Shown here one piece after another: positions 26,261 through 35,068 of a stretch of DNA of 64,000 nt (positions are counted from its first letter, which is position 1; each line of letters begins with the position of its first letter). This DNA is from JAZSMJ01 sp045535815 (GTDB taxonomy: Bacteria > Bacillota > Clostridia > Oscillospirales > CAG-272). The stretch spans positions 1 through 64,000 of the forward strand of contig JAZSMJ010000035.1 in the NCBI GenBank assembly GCA_045535815.1, read 5' to 3'. Both the position numbers and the translations under genes were made by a program. The notes under the pieces were generated by a model. That model ran no database searches. It saw only the letters and a list, made by a program, of their open reading frames with translations, and had not been told where the DNA came from.

Positions 26261-27271
26261 ATGTACAATAACAGACAGTCCCCAAAAAGATACAAAGCAG
26301 TAAATACACAGAATAAGACTACTCGTTCAGTAAATAATCGAACAGTTCAGACTCATACAATAAATAACACCGTACAGCGTCCCTCTCCTCCAAGACAAAA
26401 AATGACAAAAAAGCAGATCAGCTCTGCTCAGCTCAACCAAAAGCTTGTAAATCAGACACCTAACCGCAGAAAGCAAACCGTTACAAACAAACGGATCGAT
26501 TCAAGAAAATTTGAGGTTCAAAAAAGAAGATCAGAGGAGTACCGTTTTTATATTAAAAACAAAAGACATAATTCCTTTCGGCTTTTTATGTCCAGATTTA
26601 TAATCTTTTGTTTTGTATTTGCGGTATTATTTTCAGTTTCCGCTGCTACATTTTATATTTCGTTATATATTCATCCTACAGTTGACAGATCGGATTACTA
26701 TTACTACATCGGAGATGACCAAACGCAAGATAAATCCGTACGCACCGTTTCTTATGAAAACGTTTTCAGAAACAATACCTATTATATAAACTTTACTGCT
26801 CTTGCAGAGTATTTTGATATGGTCATTACAGGGAACAGTGATACAGTAAGATTTATGTTTTCAAATCAGACGAAGGATAATTCTTATCTGAAAATCGGAA
26901 CGAATACCGTGATGATCAACGGTGAGCTATTAAGCTTGGATGCACCTGTTTTTGCAGACGGAGATTACGTTTACGTACCGATAAGCTTTGTTAAAAACTA
27001 TATAAACGGCGTAAATGTCTCGGTAGACGAGCAAGACCGCACCATATCAATAAAGAGAATTGAAACGCTCTCAAGCACTGAAGATATACTAAGCACGGTA
27101 TATCAGGATTTGTCTTTTACAGTGAGAGCCACCGAGAAAAGCGACAGTATTGACTATGATTCGCTTGATGATAAAATCAAACGCTTAGTCAGGTATCCTA
27201 AGCCTCCCAAAGACGACGAAACGCCGCCGGACAGCGGTGATACAGACTTAGGTGAACAGCCCACTGAATAA
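26261..27271 (+). CDS. Membrane-anchored protein with a stalk-type (copper amine oxidase N-like) domain
   Basis: The 336-residue protein has a long basic, Gln/Asn-rich cytoplasmic segment (1-105), one transmembrane helix (about 112-135), and an outside domain. The outside part resembles the 'stalk/copper amine oxidase N-terminal' fold: INFTALAEYF, VMINGELLSLDAPVF, DYVYVPISFV and DRTISIKR (about 170-265). These domains usually mediate binding in cell-wall proteins rather than catalysis. The protein ends in a Pro/Glu/Asp-rich tail. GGAGG lies upstream of the ATG. The VanY-like gene follows after 20 bases, so a wall-related role is likely. Confidence 0.7.
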   Translation: MYNNRQSPKRYKAVNTQNKTTRSVNNRTVQTHTINNTVQRPSPPRQKMTKKQISSAQLNQKLVNQTPNRRKQTVTNKRIDSRKFEVQKRRSEEYRFYIKNKRHNSFRLFMSRFIIFCFVFAVLFSVSAATFYISLYIHPTVDRSDYYYYIGDDQTQDKSVRTVSYENVFRNNTYYINFTALAEYFDMVITGNSDTVRFMFSNQTKDNSYLKIGTNTVMINGELLSLDAPVFADGDYVYVPISFVKNYINGVNVSVDEQDRTISIKRIETLSSTEDILSTVYQDLSFTVRATEKSDSIDYDSLDDKIKRLVRYPKPPKDDETPPDSGDTDLGEQPTE

Positions 27272-27291
27272 CATTCCAAAGAGGTTAATTA

Positions 27292-28338
27292 ATGAACAAT
27301 CAACAGCCTACACCAAATAATCATCGTCGGCCTCCAAATTCCGCTCCGCAAAGAAATATCAGACCGGAACAGTATAAAAGTGATCCGAGATATATCAAAT
27401 ACAGAAGAAAAAAGTTAGCAATAAAGTACGCTATTATTTCCGGATTCTATCTATTCCTTGCCATAATCTTGCTCGGTATCTGTCTTATCGTTTGGAAGTG
27501 TTCTGCTGATGATCCGAACGATAATAACGTTTCTGATCAAGAGGTTGATCTTCCGGTACAGGACGTCGAATCTAATGCAAATTCAACCGAATCTGATAAT
27601 ACCGAAAACGAATCTGATTTAAACAATGAAACAGATGAACAAACAGAGCAAGAGTCCGAGAGTGAATCAGAAACTACGGAGATTGAAGAAAGTAATTATG
27701 AATACGCAACCGATCTTTCGGAATATTTGCAGTATATAGCTCCTGAAGATCCCGAGGAATATCTGATTCTGATAAATTACGAAAATTATCTTGATAAGGA
27801 TTATGCTCCTACAGATCTCATTGACGTTATAGACACGCGAAAGGACCGTGCTCCGGTAAAGCTGCGTGAATACGCCGCTAAGGCACTTGAAGCCTTATTT
27901 ATAGATGCCCGCGAGCTTGGATATGATTTCAGCGTTACAAGCGCATACAGAGATTACGCAACGCAAAATTATCTGTTTAACAATAAAGTTAACGAGTATT
28001 CATATCTTGGTGATGCGGCAAGGGAAGAGGCAGCAAAGATAGTTGCAATCCCCGGAACAAGTGAGCATCAATCCGGACTTTGTATCGATATGCATAATCT
28101 TCCGACAGCTGATGTCAGTTTTGCTGAAAAGGAAGAAGCAAAATGGCTTGCTGAAAACTCATATAAATACGGATTCATTCTAAGATTTCCGGAGGATAAG
28201 CAGGATATAACAAAAATATCCTATGAACCGTGGCACTTCAGATTCGTAGGAAGAGAAGCAGCAACAGAAATGTACGACCTTGGAATGTGCCTCGAAGAAT
28301 ATATTGAGTATCTTAACGGGGAATCCGCAACAGAATGA
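27292..28338 (+). CDS. VanY-type D-alanyl-D-alanine carboxypeptidase (M15B)
   Basis: A zinc peptidase that trims the terminal D-Ala of peptidoglycan stem peptides. It has 348 residues: a basic cytoplasmic N-terminus, a transmembrane helix (about 45-68), a strongly acidic linker (about 75-140), and the M15 domain. The metal and catalytic motifs SAYRDYATQN, SEHQSGLCID (the SxHxxGxAxD pattern) and EPWHFRFVG are all present. The location is the outer face of the membrane. It shares the promoter and a basic N-terminal style with the gene before it. Confidence 0.92.
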   Translation: MNNQQPTPNNHRRPPNSAPQRNIRPEQYKSDPRYIKYRRKKLAIKYAIISGFYLFLAIILLGICLIVWKCSADDPNDNNVSDQEVDLPVQDVESNANSTESDNTENESDLNNETDEQTEQESESESETTEIEESNYEYATDLSEYLQYIAPEDPEEYLILINYENYLDKDYAPTDLIDVIDTRKDRAPVKLREYAAKALEALFIDARELGYDFSVTSAYRDYATQNYLFNNKVNEYSYLGDAAREEAAKIVAIPGTSEHQSGLCIDMHNLPTADVSFAEKEEAKWLAENSYKYGFILRFPEDKQDITKISYEPWHFRFVGREAATEMYDLGMCLEEYIEYLNGESATE

Positions 28339-28375
28339 ATTCATAAAAAATTCATAAAAAAAGTTTTAATAGTTA

Positions 28376-28404
28376 TTGCAAAAACAGAAATTATATGTTA
28401 TAAT
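28376..28404 (+). promoter_or_regulatory. Promoter of tRNA-Glu
   Basis: TTGCAA (28376-28381), a 17-base spacer and TATAAT (28399-28404) with extended TGT, about 30 bases before the tRNA. Confidence 0.85.
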
Positions 28405-28433
28405 ACCATTGCTTCGTCAGAGACGGAGCATAA

Positions 28434-28508
28434 GGCCTGTTGGTCAAGAGGCTAAGACGTCGCCCTCTCACGGCGAAAACAGGGGTTCGATTCCCCTACG
28501 GGTCACCA
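28434..28508 (+). tRNA. tRNA-Glu (CTC)
   Basis: A 75-base cloverleaf: acceptor GGCCTGT pairs with ACGGGTC (two wobbles), the anticodon stem is TCGCC/GGCGA with loop CTCTCAC, and the T stem is AGGGG/CCCCT around TTCGATT. Discriminator A and encoded CCA. Anticodon CTC (28467-28469) reads GAG. It has its own promoter and terminator. Confidence 0.95.
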
Positions 28509-28510
28509 TA

Positions 28511-28538
28511 AAAACCGAACTGAAATCAGTTCGGTTTT
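28511..28538. terminator. Bidirectional terminator after tRNA-Glu
   Basis: A perfect 13-bp stem (28511-28523 with 28526-28538) with a two-base nominal loop and a T-run. It also overlaps the stop of the convergent symporter gene. Confidence 0.9.
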
Positions 28539-29851
28539 TTGTTTTTGAAATATTCGTCTGTTGATTGTTTTACTTTATCAAAAAGAAGTAAAACCGCAAA
28601 CATATTGATAAAAGTCATAAGAGATACAGAAAGATCAGCAAGCTCCCATATCAACGCAGAAGACGCTACCGAACCGTATATTGCAGTCAGACTATAGACT
28701 ATATTATAAATCTTCAAAAGTATTTTTTTATCTGAAATAAACTTAATGCACTCAGATGCGTAATGAGACCAGCAAATAATTGATGCAAAAGCAAACAGAA
28801 ATACAGAAACAGCCATAAAATACGATGCAAAATCACCAAGGTAATATTCATATGCTTTTATTGCAAGTAACATTCCGTCGTAAGTACATATCTCATTGTA
28901 GGGTAAAAGTATAACTATTGCCGTAACAGAGCAGAGAAGTATAGTGTCAACAAAAACTTCGAAAATTCCCCAAAAACCTTGCTCAACCGGTGATTTATTT
29001 TCAGCTGATGCGTGAGCAAACGGTGCTGTTCCGCATCCTGCCTCATTTGAAAATATCCCTCTTGAAACACCAAATCTGATTGATTTCATAGTTAAAAATC
29101 CAATAAATCCGCCTGATACAGACTTCATATCAAAGGCATCGTATACTATATTTTTTAATACCAAAGCAACATCGGAGAAATTAGTAAATATAATATACAG
29201 TGATATTGCCAGATATGTTACAGAAAGGAAGGGAATAAGCCTTACCGTTACGTCGGAAATGCTTTTGACTCCTCCGCTTATAACAACAAAGGTAAGAATA
29301 CACAAAATAGCTCCGCATAATATATTATCAAGTGCAAAACAGTTTGACACCGCATCAGCAGCAGATTTCACCTGAACTATATTTCCTAAGGAAAATGAAG
29401 CAAAAATACATATAATTGCAAATATCACAGAGAGGACCTTTGAGCCAATCCCTTTTTTTATGTAGTATATTGCGCCGCCATAGCTTATACAGTTCTTTTT
29501 TTCTTTAAAAAGCATTGCAAGAACTATCTCGCTGTACTTTATTATAAGGGATATAAAAGCAGACACAATCATCCAAAACACCGCACCCGGCCCACCGGCT
29601 GTAACTGCTGTAGCAACTCCGGCTATATTTCCAACGCCAAGAGTTCCCGCAAGAGCAAGAGTAACGGCTTTAAACGGTGATATTCCTTTGTCGCTTCTTT
29701 CATATCCAAACAATGATTTTATTACGGTAAGAGGCTTGAATATAACATTGATTTTTCCCAATTTTATACTGAACAAGAGACCGCAAAGCAGCAAAAATAA
29801 CGGTAACGACGGACCGAAAATCATACTGTTAGCCAATGTTAAAATATTCAA
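28526..29851 (-). CDS. AGCS-family sodium:alanine/glycine symporter
   Basis: Integral membrane transporter of about 441 residues and 10-11 helices. The family signature GTLGVGNIAGVATAVTAGGPGAVFWM (about residues 69-94) and the FGVSRGIFSNEAGCGTAPFAHA segment (about 265-286) are clear. It imports alanine or glycine with Na+. The start is taken as TTG at 29851, since GGAGGG is 6 bases upstream; an earlier TTG would include the ribosome site in the coding region. Rnf-driven Na+ gradients could power it if this Rnf pumps Na+ (inference). Confidence 0.93.
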   Translation of the reverse strand: MNILTLANSMIFGPSLPLFLLLCGLLFSIKLGKINVIFKPLTVIKSLFGYERSDKGISPFKAVTLALAGTLGVGNIAGVATAVTAGGPGAVFWMIVSAFISLIIKYSEIVLAMLFKEKKNCISYGGAIYYIKKGIGSKVLSVIFAIICIFASFSLGNIVQVKSAADAVSNCFALDNILCGAILCILTFVVISGGVKSISDVTVRLIPFLSVTYLAISLYIIFTNFSDVALVLKNIVYDAFDMKSVSGGFIGFLTMKSIRFGVSRGIFSNEAGCGTAPFAHASAENKSPVEQGFWGIFEVFVDTILLCSVTAIVILLPYNEICTYDGMLLAIKAYEYYLGDFASYFMAVSVFLFAFASIICWSHYASECIKFISDKKILLKIYNIVYSLTAIYGSVASSALIWELADLSVSLMTFINMFAVLLLFDKVKQSTDEYFKNKKPN

Positions 29852-29978
29852 GTTGCACCCTCCGTTCAAGATAAGGATAATCAGTATAATTTACTTTAAA
29901 ATTGGTAAAAATATTCTAAATTGTAATTTTCTTTTTTAAATGTTAAATAAATGTAAATAAACACATTATCTATTGATT

Positions 29979-30007
29979 TTTAAATAGAACTTGTGTAGAA
30001 TTATACT
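29979..30007 (+). promoter_or_regulatory. Promoter of groESL
   Basis: TTTAAA (29979-29984), a 17-base spacer and TATACT (30002-30007). The -35 is weak, but the -10 abuts the CIRCE operator, as in other HrcA-controlled promoters. Confidence 0.65.
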
Positions 30008-30011
30008 GTAT

Positions 30012-30038
30012 TTAGCACTCATTATAACAGAGTGCTAA
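30012..30038 (+). promoter_or_regulatory. CIRCE operator (HrcA site)
   Basis: TTAGCACTC, nine bases, GAGTGCTAA: an exact match to the CIRCE consensus, 50 bases before groES. HrcA should repress here and release on heat stress. hrcA itself is not in the window. Confidence 0.97.
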
Positions 30039-30087
30039 TAGCATAGTAAAAAACATTTTAACATAAATAATCAGGAGGAATTGATTT

Positions 30088-30372
30088 ATGAATATCAAAC
30101 CACTTGCAGACAGAGTTCTTATAAAGTCTGTTGAAGCTGAAGAAACTACAAAGAGCGGAATTATCCTTGCAGGTACTGCTAAGGAAAAGCCCCAGATTGC
30201 TGAAGTTATCGCAGTCGGCCCCGGCGGAAACGTTGACGGTAAAGACGTTGTTATGATAGTTAAGCCCGGTGATAAGGTTATCACAAGCAAGTATTCAGGA
30301 ACAGAAGTAAAGTGCGATGACACTGAATACACCATCGTAAGACAGAGTGATATCCTCGCTATCGTTGACTGA
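30088..30372 (+). CDS. groES: Co-chaperonin GroES
   Basis: A 94-residue lid of the GroEL folding chamber. It begins IKPLADRVLIKS and carries the mobile loop EETTKSGIILAGTAKEKPQ (about 17-35) that docks on GroEL. GGAGG lies 10 bases before the ATG. groEL follows after 28 bases, and a CIRCE site controls both. Confidence 0.97.
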   Translation: MNIKPLADRVLIKSVEAEETTKSGIILAGTAKEKPQIAEVIAVGPGGNVDGKDVVMIVKPGDKVITSKYSGTEVKCDDTEYTIVRQSDILAIVD

Positions 30373-30400
30373 TTAAATTTTTAAAGGAGATATATTAGAA

Positions 30401-32035
30401 ATGGCAAAAGAAATACTTTACGGTACTGATGCAAGAAATGCTTTGCTTGCAGGTATAGATAAGCTCGCAAATACAGTTAAGATTACACTTGGTCCTAAGG
30501 GAAGAAACGTTGTTCTTGATAAGAAATACGGCTCTCCTCTAATAATAAACGACGGTGTATCCATTGCTAAGGAAATCGAGCTTGACGATCCTATGGAAAA
30601 TATGGGTGCTCAGATCATCAAGGAAGTTGCTACAAAAACAAACGATGCAGCCGGTGACGGAACAACAACTGCAACTCTTCTCGCTCAGATCCTTATTCAC
30701 GAGGGTATGAAGAATGTTACCGCAGGCGCTAATCCTATGGTTATACGTAAGGGTATCCAGAAGGCAGTTGATAAGGCTGTTGAAGAGCTTGTAGGAATGT
30801 CCAAGAAGGTTAACGGATCTGCTGATATCGCACGTGTAGGTACCATTTCTGCAGACGATCCGGTTATCGGAACACTTATTGCAGACGCTATGGAAAAGGT
30901 TACCTCCGACGGTGTTATCACAGTTGAGGAATCCAAATCTGCTGAAACATACTGCGAAGTTGTTGAAGGTATGCAGTTTGACAGAGGTTACCTCTCTCCC
31001 TATATGGTAACAGATACAGAAAAGATGGAAGCTGTTATCGATGACGCCTTCATTCTTATTACAGATAAGAAGATCTCCAACATTCAGGAAATTCTTCCTG
31101 TTCTTGAGCAGATCGTTCAGTCCGGAAGAAAGCTTGTAATTATCGCTGAGGACGTTGAAGGCGAAGCTCTTACAACTCTTATCCTCAACAAGCTCAAGGG
31201 AACATTCACATGCGTTGCAGTTAAGGCTCCCGGATTTGGTGACAGAAGAAAAGAAATGCTCCGTGATATCGCAATTCTTACAGGCGGTACAGTAATTTCA
31301 AGCGAGATCGGTCTTGAACTCAAGGATGCAACAGTTGAACAGCTTGGAAGAGCAAGACAGGTTAAGATAGACAAAGAAAACACTATCATCGTTGACGGCG
31401 CAGGAAATCCTGCAGATATCAAGGGCAGAATAGCTCAGATCAAGTCCGGCATCGAAACAACAACCTCTGATTTTGACAGAGAAAAGCTTCAGGAAAGACT
31501 TGCAAAGCTTTCCGGCGGTGTTGCAGTTATCAAGGTTGGTGCTGCTACAGAAACAGAAATGAAGGAAAAGAAGCTTCGCATTGAAGATGCGCTCAACGCA
31601 ACAAAGGCTGCTGTTGAAGAGGGAATCATCCCCGGAGGCGGTGTTGCATACCTCAACGTTATAGACAAGGTAAAAGAAATTGTTGATACAGTTGACGGTG
31701 ACGAAAAGACAGGCGTTAAAATTGTTGTCAGAGCACTTGAAGAGCCCGTGCGTCAGATTGCTGAAAACGCTGGCTTTGAAGGTTCTGTAATAGTTGACAA
31801 GATCATGTCCAAGGGTAAGGCAGGTTATGGCTTCAACGCTGCAACAGAAACCTACGTTGATATGATGAAGGTTGGAATCGTTGATCCTACCAAGGTTACA
31901 AGAAGCGCACTTCAGAACGCTGCATCTATTGCTGCTACAGTTCTTACAACAGAAGCAGTTGTTGCAGACAAGAAGGAAGAAAATCCCGCACCCGCAGCTG
32001 CTGCCGGCATGGGCGGAATGGGCGGAATGTATTAA
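30401..32035 (+). CDS. groEL: Chaperonin GroEL
   Basis: The 544-residue subunit of the ATP-driven folding chamber. It contains TLGPKGRNVVLDKK, the ATP-binding NDAAGDGTTTATLLAQ (about 83-98), and the C-terminal GGM-repeat tail (MGGMGGMY). Codon use is strongly biased (many GCT, GTT, AAG), as expected for high expression. A clean terminator follows. Confidence 0.98.
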   Translation: MAKEILYGTDARNALLAGIDKLANTVKITLGPKGRNVVLDKKYGSPLIINDGVSIAKEIELDDPMENMGAQIIKEVATKTNDAAGDGTTTATLLAQILIHEGMKNVTAGANPMVIRKGIQKAVDKAVEELVGMSKKVNGSADIARVGTISADDPVIGTLIADAMEKVTSDGVITVEESKSAETYCEVVEGMQFDRGYLSPYMVTDTEKMEAVIDDAFILITDKKISNIQEILPVLEQIVQSGRKLVIIAEDVEGEALTTLILNKLKGTFTCVAVKAPGFGDRRKEMLRDIAILTGGTVISSEIGLELKDATVEQLGRARQVKIDKENTIIVDGAGNPADIKGRIAQIKSGIETTTSDFDREKLQERLAKLSGGVAVIKVGAATETEMKEKKLRIEDALNATKAAVEEGIIPGGGVAYLNVIDKVKEIVDTVDGDEKTGVKIVVRALEEPVRQIAENAGFEGSVIVDKIMSKGKAGYGFNAATETYVDMMKVGIVDPTKVTRSALQNAASIAATVLTTEAVVADKKEENPAPAAAAGMGGMGGMY

Positions 32036-32049
32036 TAATTAAGTCAAAC

Positions 32050-32085
32050 AAAAAATCCGTAAGCATAAAAGCTTACGGATTTTTT
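32050..32085. terminator. Terminator after groEL
   Basis: A perfect 15-bp stem (32050-32064 with 32071-32085), 6-base loop and T-run. The convergent metY gene ends 9 bases on, and the repeat has A/T tracts on both sides. Confidence 0.92.
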
Positions 32086-32093
32086 ATATAAAT

Positions 32094-33374
32094 TCATATA
32101 TTATCAAGCGCTTGCTTAATATCTGCAATTATATCTTCAACGTCCTCTATGCCAACAGAAAATCTTACAAGATCGGGGCTTATACCGCATTCCTCAAGCT
32201 GCTTATCTGTAAGCTGACGGTGAGTTGTACTTGCAGGATGCAAAACGCAGGTTCTTGCATCTGCCACGTGTGTAACAACGGCAGCAAGCTTTAAGCTGTC
32301 CATAAACTTGGTAGCAGCCTCACGTCCGCCTTTAATACCGAATGATATAACTCCGGACGTTCCGTTTGGCATATACTTTTTGGCAAGCTCATAATACTTA
32401 TTTCCTTCAAGCAAGGGATAGTTGACCCACGTTATTCTGCTGTCACGGCTTAAAAATTCGGCTATAGCCTGGGCATTTTCACAATGTCTCTTAACTCTTA
32501 AGGCGAGAGTTTCAAGTCCGAGATTGATTAAAAATGCATTCTGCGGAGACTGGATAGATCCGAGGTCTCTCATAAGCTGTACGGTCGCTTTAGTTATATA
32601 CGCAAGCTCTTTAAAGCTTTCGGTATAGGTAAGACCGTGATAAGAATCATCGGGCTGTGTAAGTCCCGGGAACTTATCTGCGTTAGCATTCCAGTCAAAT
32701 TTTCCGCTATCTACTATAACGCCGCCTATGGTGGATGCATGTCCGTCCATATATTTGGTAGTAGAATGTGTTACGATATCTGCCCCGAATTCAAATGGAC
32801 GCAGATTAATGGGAGTAGGGAAGGTGTTATCAACTATAAGCGGAACGCCGTGATCGTGTGCTATTTTTGCAAATTTTTCAATATCAAGCACGTCAAGAGA
32901 AGGATTTGAAAGCGTTTCTGCAAAAACAAGCTTAGTGTTGGGCTTGAACTTTGACGCAATCTCTTCTTCAGAAGCATCGGGACGAACAAAGGTTGCGTCT
33001 ATCCCAAGCTTTTTCATGGTAACTGAGATGAGATTATACGTTCCGCCGTAAATTGCAGCTGAGCTTATAATGTGATCTCCTGCGCCACATATATTGAACA
33101 TAGCATAAAAGTTTGCTGCCTGTCCGGATGAAGTAAGCATAGCGGCAACTCCGCCTTCGAGATCTGCAATCTTTGCTGCAACCGCATCATTGGTAGGATT
33201 CTGCAATCTTGAATAAAAATATCCGGATTCCTTCAAATCAAACAGATTACCCATCTGCTCGCTTGACTCGTACTTAAACGTTGTGCTTTGGTATATCGGA
33301 AGCACTCTCGGCTCTCCGTTTTTGGGAGTGTAGCCGGACTGCACGCATTTTGTGTTTATTTTATAGCTTGACAT
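32094..33374 (-). CDS. metY: O-acetylhomoserine sulfhydrylase
   Basis: PLP enzyme joining sulfide (or methanethiol) to O-acetylhomoserine to make homocysteine (or methionine). The 426-residue length and the opening KCVQSGYTPKNGEPRVLPIYQSTTFKY identify the subgroup. The PLP lysine is in HSTTKYMDGH (about residue 205). GEP/RVLPIYQSTT and the SSGQAANFYA segment distinguish it from cystathionine synthases. It is the last gene of an operon with glnS and gltX, 14 bases after glnS. Confidence 0.93.
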   Translation of the reverse strand: MSSYKINTKCVQSGYTPKNGEPRVLPIYQSTTFKYESSEQMGNLFDLKESGYFYSRLQNPTNDAVAAKIADLEGGVAAMLTSSGQAANFYAMFNICGAGDHIISSAAIYGGTYNLISVTMKKLGIDATFVRPDASEEEIASKFKPNTKLVFAETLSNPSLDVLDIEKFAKIAHDHGVPLIVDNTFPTPINLRPFEFGADIVTHSTTKYMDGHASTIGGVIVDSGKFDWNANADKFPGLTQPDDSYHGLTYTESFKELAYITKATVQLMRDLGSIQSPQNAFLINLGLETLALRVKRHCENAQAIAEFLSRDSRITWVNYPLLEGNKYYELAKKYMPNGTSGVISFGIKGGREAATKFMDSLKLAAVVTHVADARTCVLHPASTTHRQLTDKQLEECGISPDLVRFSVGIEDVEDIIADIKQALDNI

Positions 33375-33388
33375 TTAGGTTCTCCTTA

Positions 33389-35053
33389 TTACTGACTTTG
33401 CTTGGGAAAGCTATCCTTGAGTGTTACTATTCTATTGAACGTGCCGGGATTTTTGGAATCAATGGTGAAATATCCGTTTCGAACAAACTGGAATTTTTCA
33501 CCCACCTCAGCAGAAGTCAATGACTGTTCTATCTTACATCCCGAAAGCTTTTTAACAGAATCGTGATTAAGAAAATCGTCGTAGTCCTTATCTTCGGGAA
33601 TATCATTAAGATTGGGAATGGTAAACAACTTATCGTAAAGCATAATATCAGCATCCGAGCAATTGGAGCAGGAAAGCCAATGTATAGTTCCTTTTATCTT
33701 TCTGCCGTCAGCAGGATTTCCGTTTGCAGTTTCAAGATCTGCAGTACAGTGTATCTCAACTATATTGCCTTCGTTATCCTTTATGATCTCGTTACACTTA
33801 ACGATATAAGCTCCCATAAGTCTTACTTCGCCTTCTGGCTTCATTCTGAAAAACTTAGGCGGAGGAACTTCAGCAAAATCACTGCTTTCGATATATACCT
33901 CACGAGTGAAGGGAACTGCTCTCGTTCCTGCTTCGGGATCGCCGGGATTATTGGGAAGATCGAAATATTCAACCTTATCCTCAGGATAATTGGTAATAAC
34001 TACCTTTATAGGATCAAGAACAGCAATGCGTCTTTGTGCCTTTAGGTTGAGCTCTTCTCTTATGCAATGCTCAAGCAGCTCAATATCAACTATACTGTAA
34101 GCCTTTGCTATACCCGCACGCTTTACAAAATCAAATATAGAATCAGGAGTATAGCCTCTTCTTCTGAGTCCGCAGATAGTAGGCATTCTCGGGTCATCCC
34201 AGCCGTCAGCAATACCTGTTTCAACAAGCTTGCGAAGGTATCTCTTACTCATAACCGTATAGGTTACGTTAAGTCTTGCAAACTCATACTGGTGAGGACG
34301 AGGATCGAATCCGCCTATATTTTCTATTACCCAATCGTAAAGAGGTCTATGATTCTCAAACTCAAGCGAGCATAAGGAATAAGTGATGCCCTCAAGAGCG
34401 TTCTGTATCGGATGAGCATAATCGTAGAGCGGATAAATACACCATTTATCACCCTGGCGGTGATGATGAGCTCTTAATATACGGTATATAGCCGGATCTC
34501 TCATATTTATATTAGGAGATGCCATATCAATCTTTGCTCTGAGAGTCTTTGATCCGTCTTCAAACTCACCGTTTTTCATTCTCTCAAAAAGATCGAGGTT
34601 TTCTTCAACAGATCTGTCTCTGTAAGGACTGTTTTTTCCGGGCTCTGTAAGAGTTCCTCTGTATTCACGCATCTCGTCTGCAGAAAGATCGCACACGTAA
34701 GCCTTACCGTCTTTGATAAGCTTTACAGCAAATTCATAGCACTTATCAAAATAATCCGAACCGTAAAAAATACCACCGGTAGGCTCAGCTCCAAGCCATT
34801 TAAGATCCTGCAAAATAGAATCTACGTATTCCGTATCTTCCTTTGAAGGATTAGTATCGTCATAACGAAGATTGAACAAACCGCCGTATTTTTTTGCAGT
34901 AGAGCTATTGATATATATCGCCTTTGCGCTTCCTATATGGAGATATCCGTTAGGCTCGGGAGGAAAGCGTGTATGCACGGTATTATTAACGCCTTCTGCA
35001 AGATCCTTATCTATTATTTCATGTATAAAGTTGGATGAAATTTCTTCTGACAT
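33389..35053 (-). CDS. glnS: Glutaminyl-tRNA synthetase
   Basis: Class I enzyme that charges tRNA-Gln directly. At 554 residues it matches the bacterial GlnRS size. PPEPNGYLHIGSAKAI (about 31-46) is the GlnRS form of the HIGH motif, with HIGS in place of HIGH, and VMSKRYLRKL (about 266-275) is the KMSKS loop. GlnRS is absent from most Bacillota, which use GatCAB, so its presence beside gltX is notable and suggests acquisition by a clostridial ancestor. It lies 15 bases after gltX and shares the transcript. Confidence 0.93.
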   Translation of the reverse strand: MSEEISSNFIHEIIDKDLAEGVNNTVHTRFPPEPNGYLHIGSAKAIYINSSTAKKYGGLFNLRYDDTNPSKEDTEYVDSILQDLKWLGAEPTGGIFYGSDYFDKCYEFAVKLIKDGKAYVCDLSADEMREYRGTLTEPGKNSPYRDRSVEENLDLFERMKNGEFEDGSKTLRAKIDMASPNINMRDPAIYRILRAHHHRQGDKWCIYPLYDYAHPIQNALEGITYSLCSLEFENHRPLYDWVIENIGGFDPRPHQYEFARLNVTYTVMSKRYLRKLVETGIADGWDDPRMPTICGLRRRGYTPDSIFDFVKRAGIAKAYSIVDIELLEHCIREELNLKAQRRIAVLDPIKVVITNYPEDKVEYFDLPNNPGDPEAGTRAVPFTREVYIESSDFAEVPPPKFFRMKPEGEVRLMGAYIVKCNEIIKDNEGNIVEIHCTADLETANGNPADGRKIKGTIHWLSCSNCSDADIMLYDKLFTIPNLNDIPEDKDYDDFLNHDSVKKLSGCKIEQSLTSAEVGEKFQFVRNGYFTIDSKNPGTFNRIVTLKDSFPKQSQ

Positions 35054-35068
35054 TTTTATTTCCTCTTT

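Noticed and set aside
28340..28366. ATTCATAAAAAATTCATAAAAAA direct repeat, considered as a CRISPR-like or attachment repeat
   Set aside because: It is only two short A/T-rich units, with no further copies and no associated genes.
30012..30335. 107-codon frame on the minus strand
   Set aside because: It is the shadow of groES and the CIRCE element.
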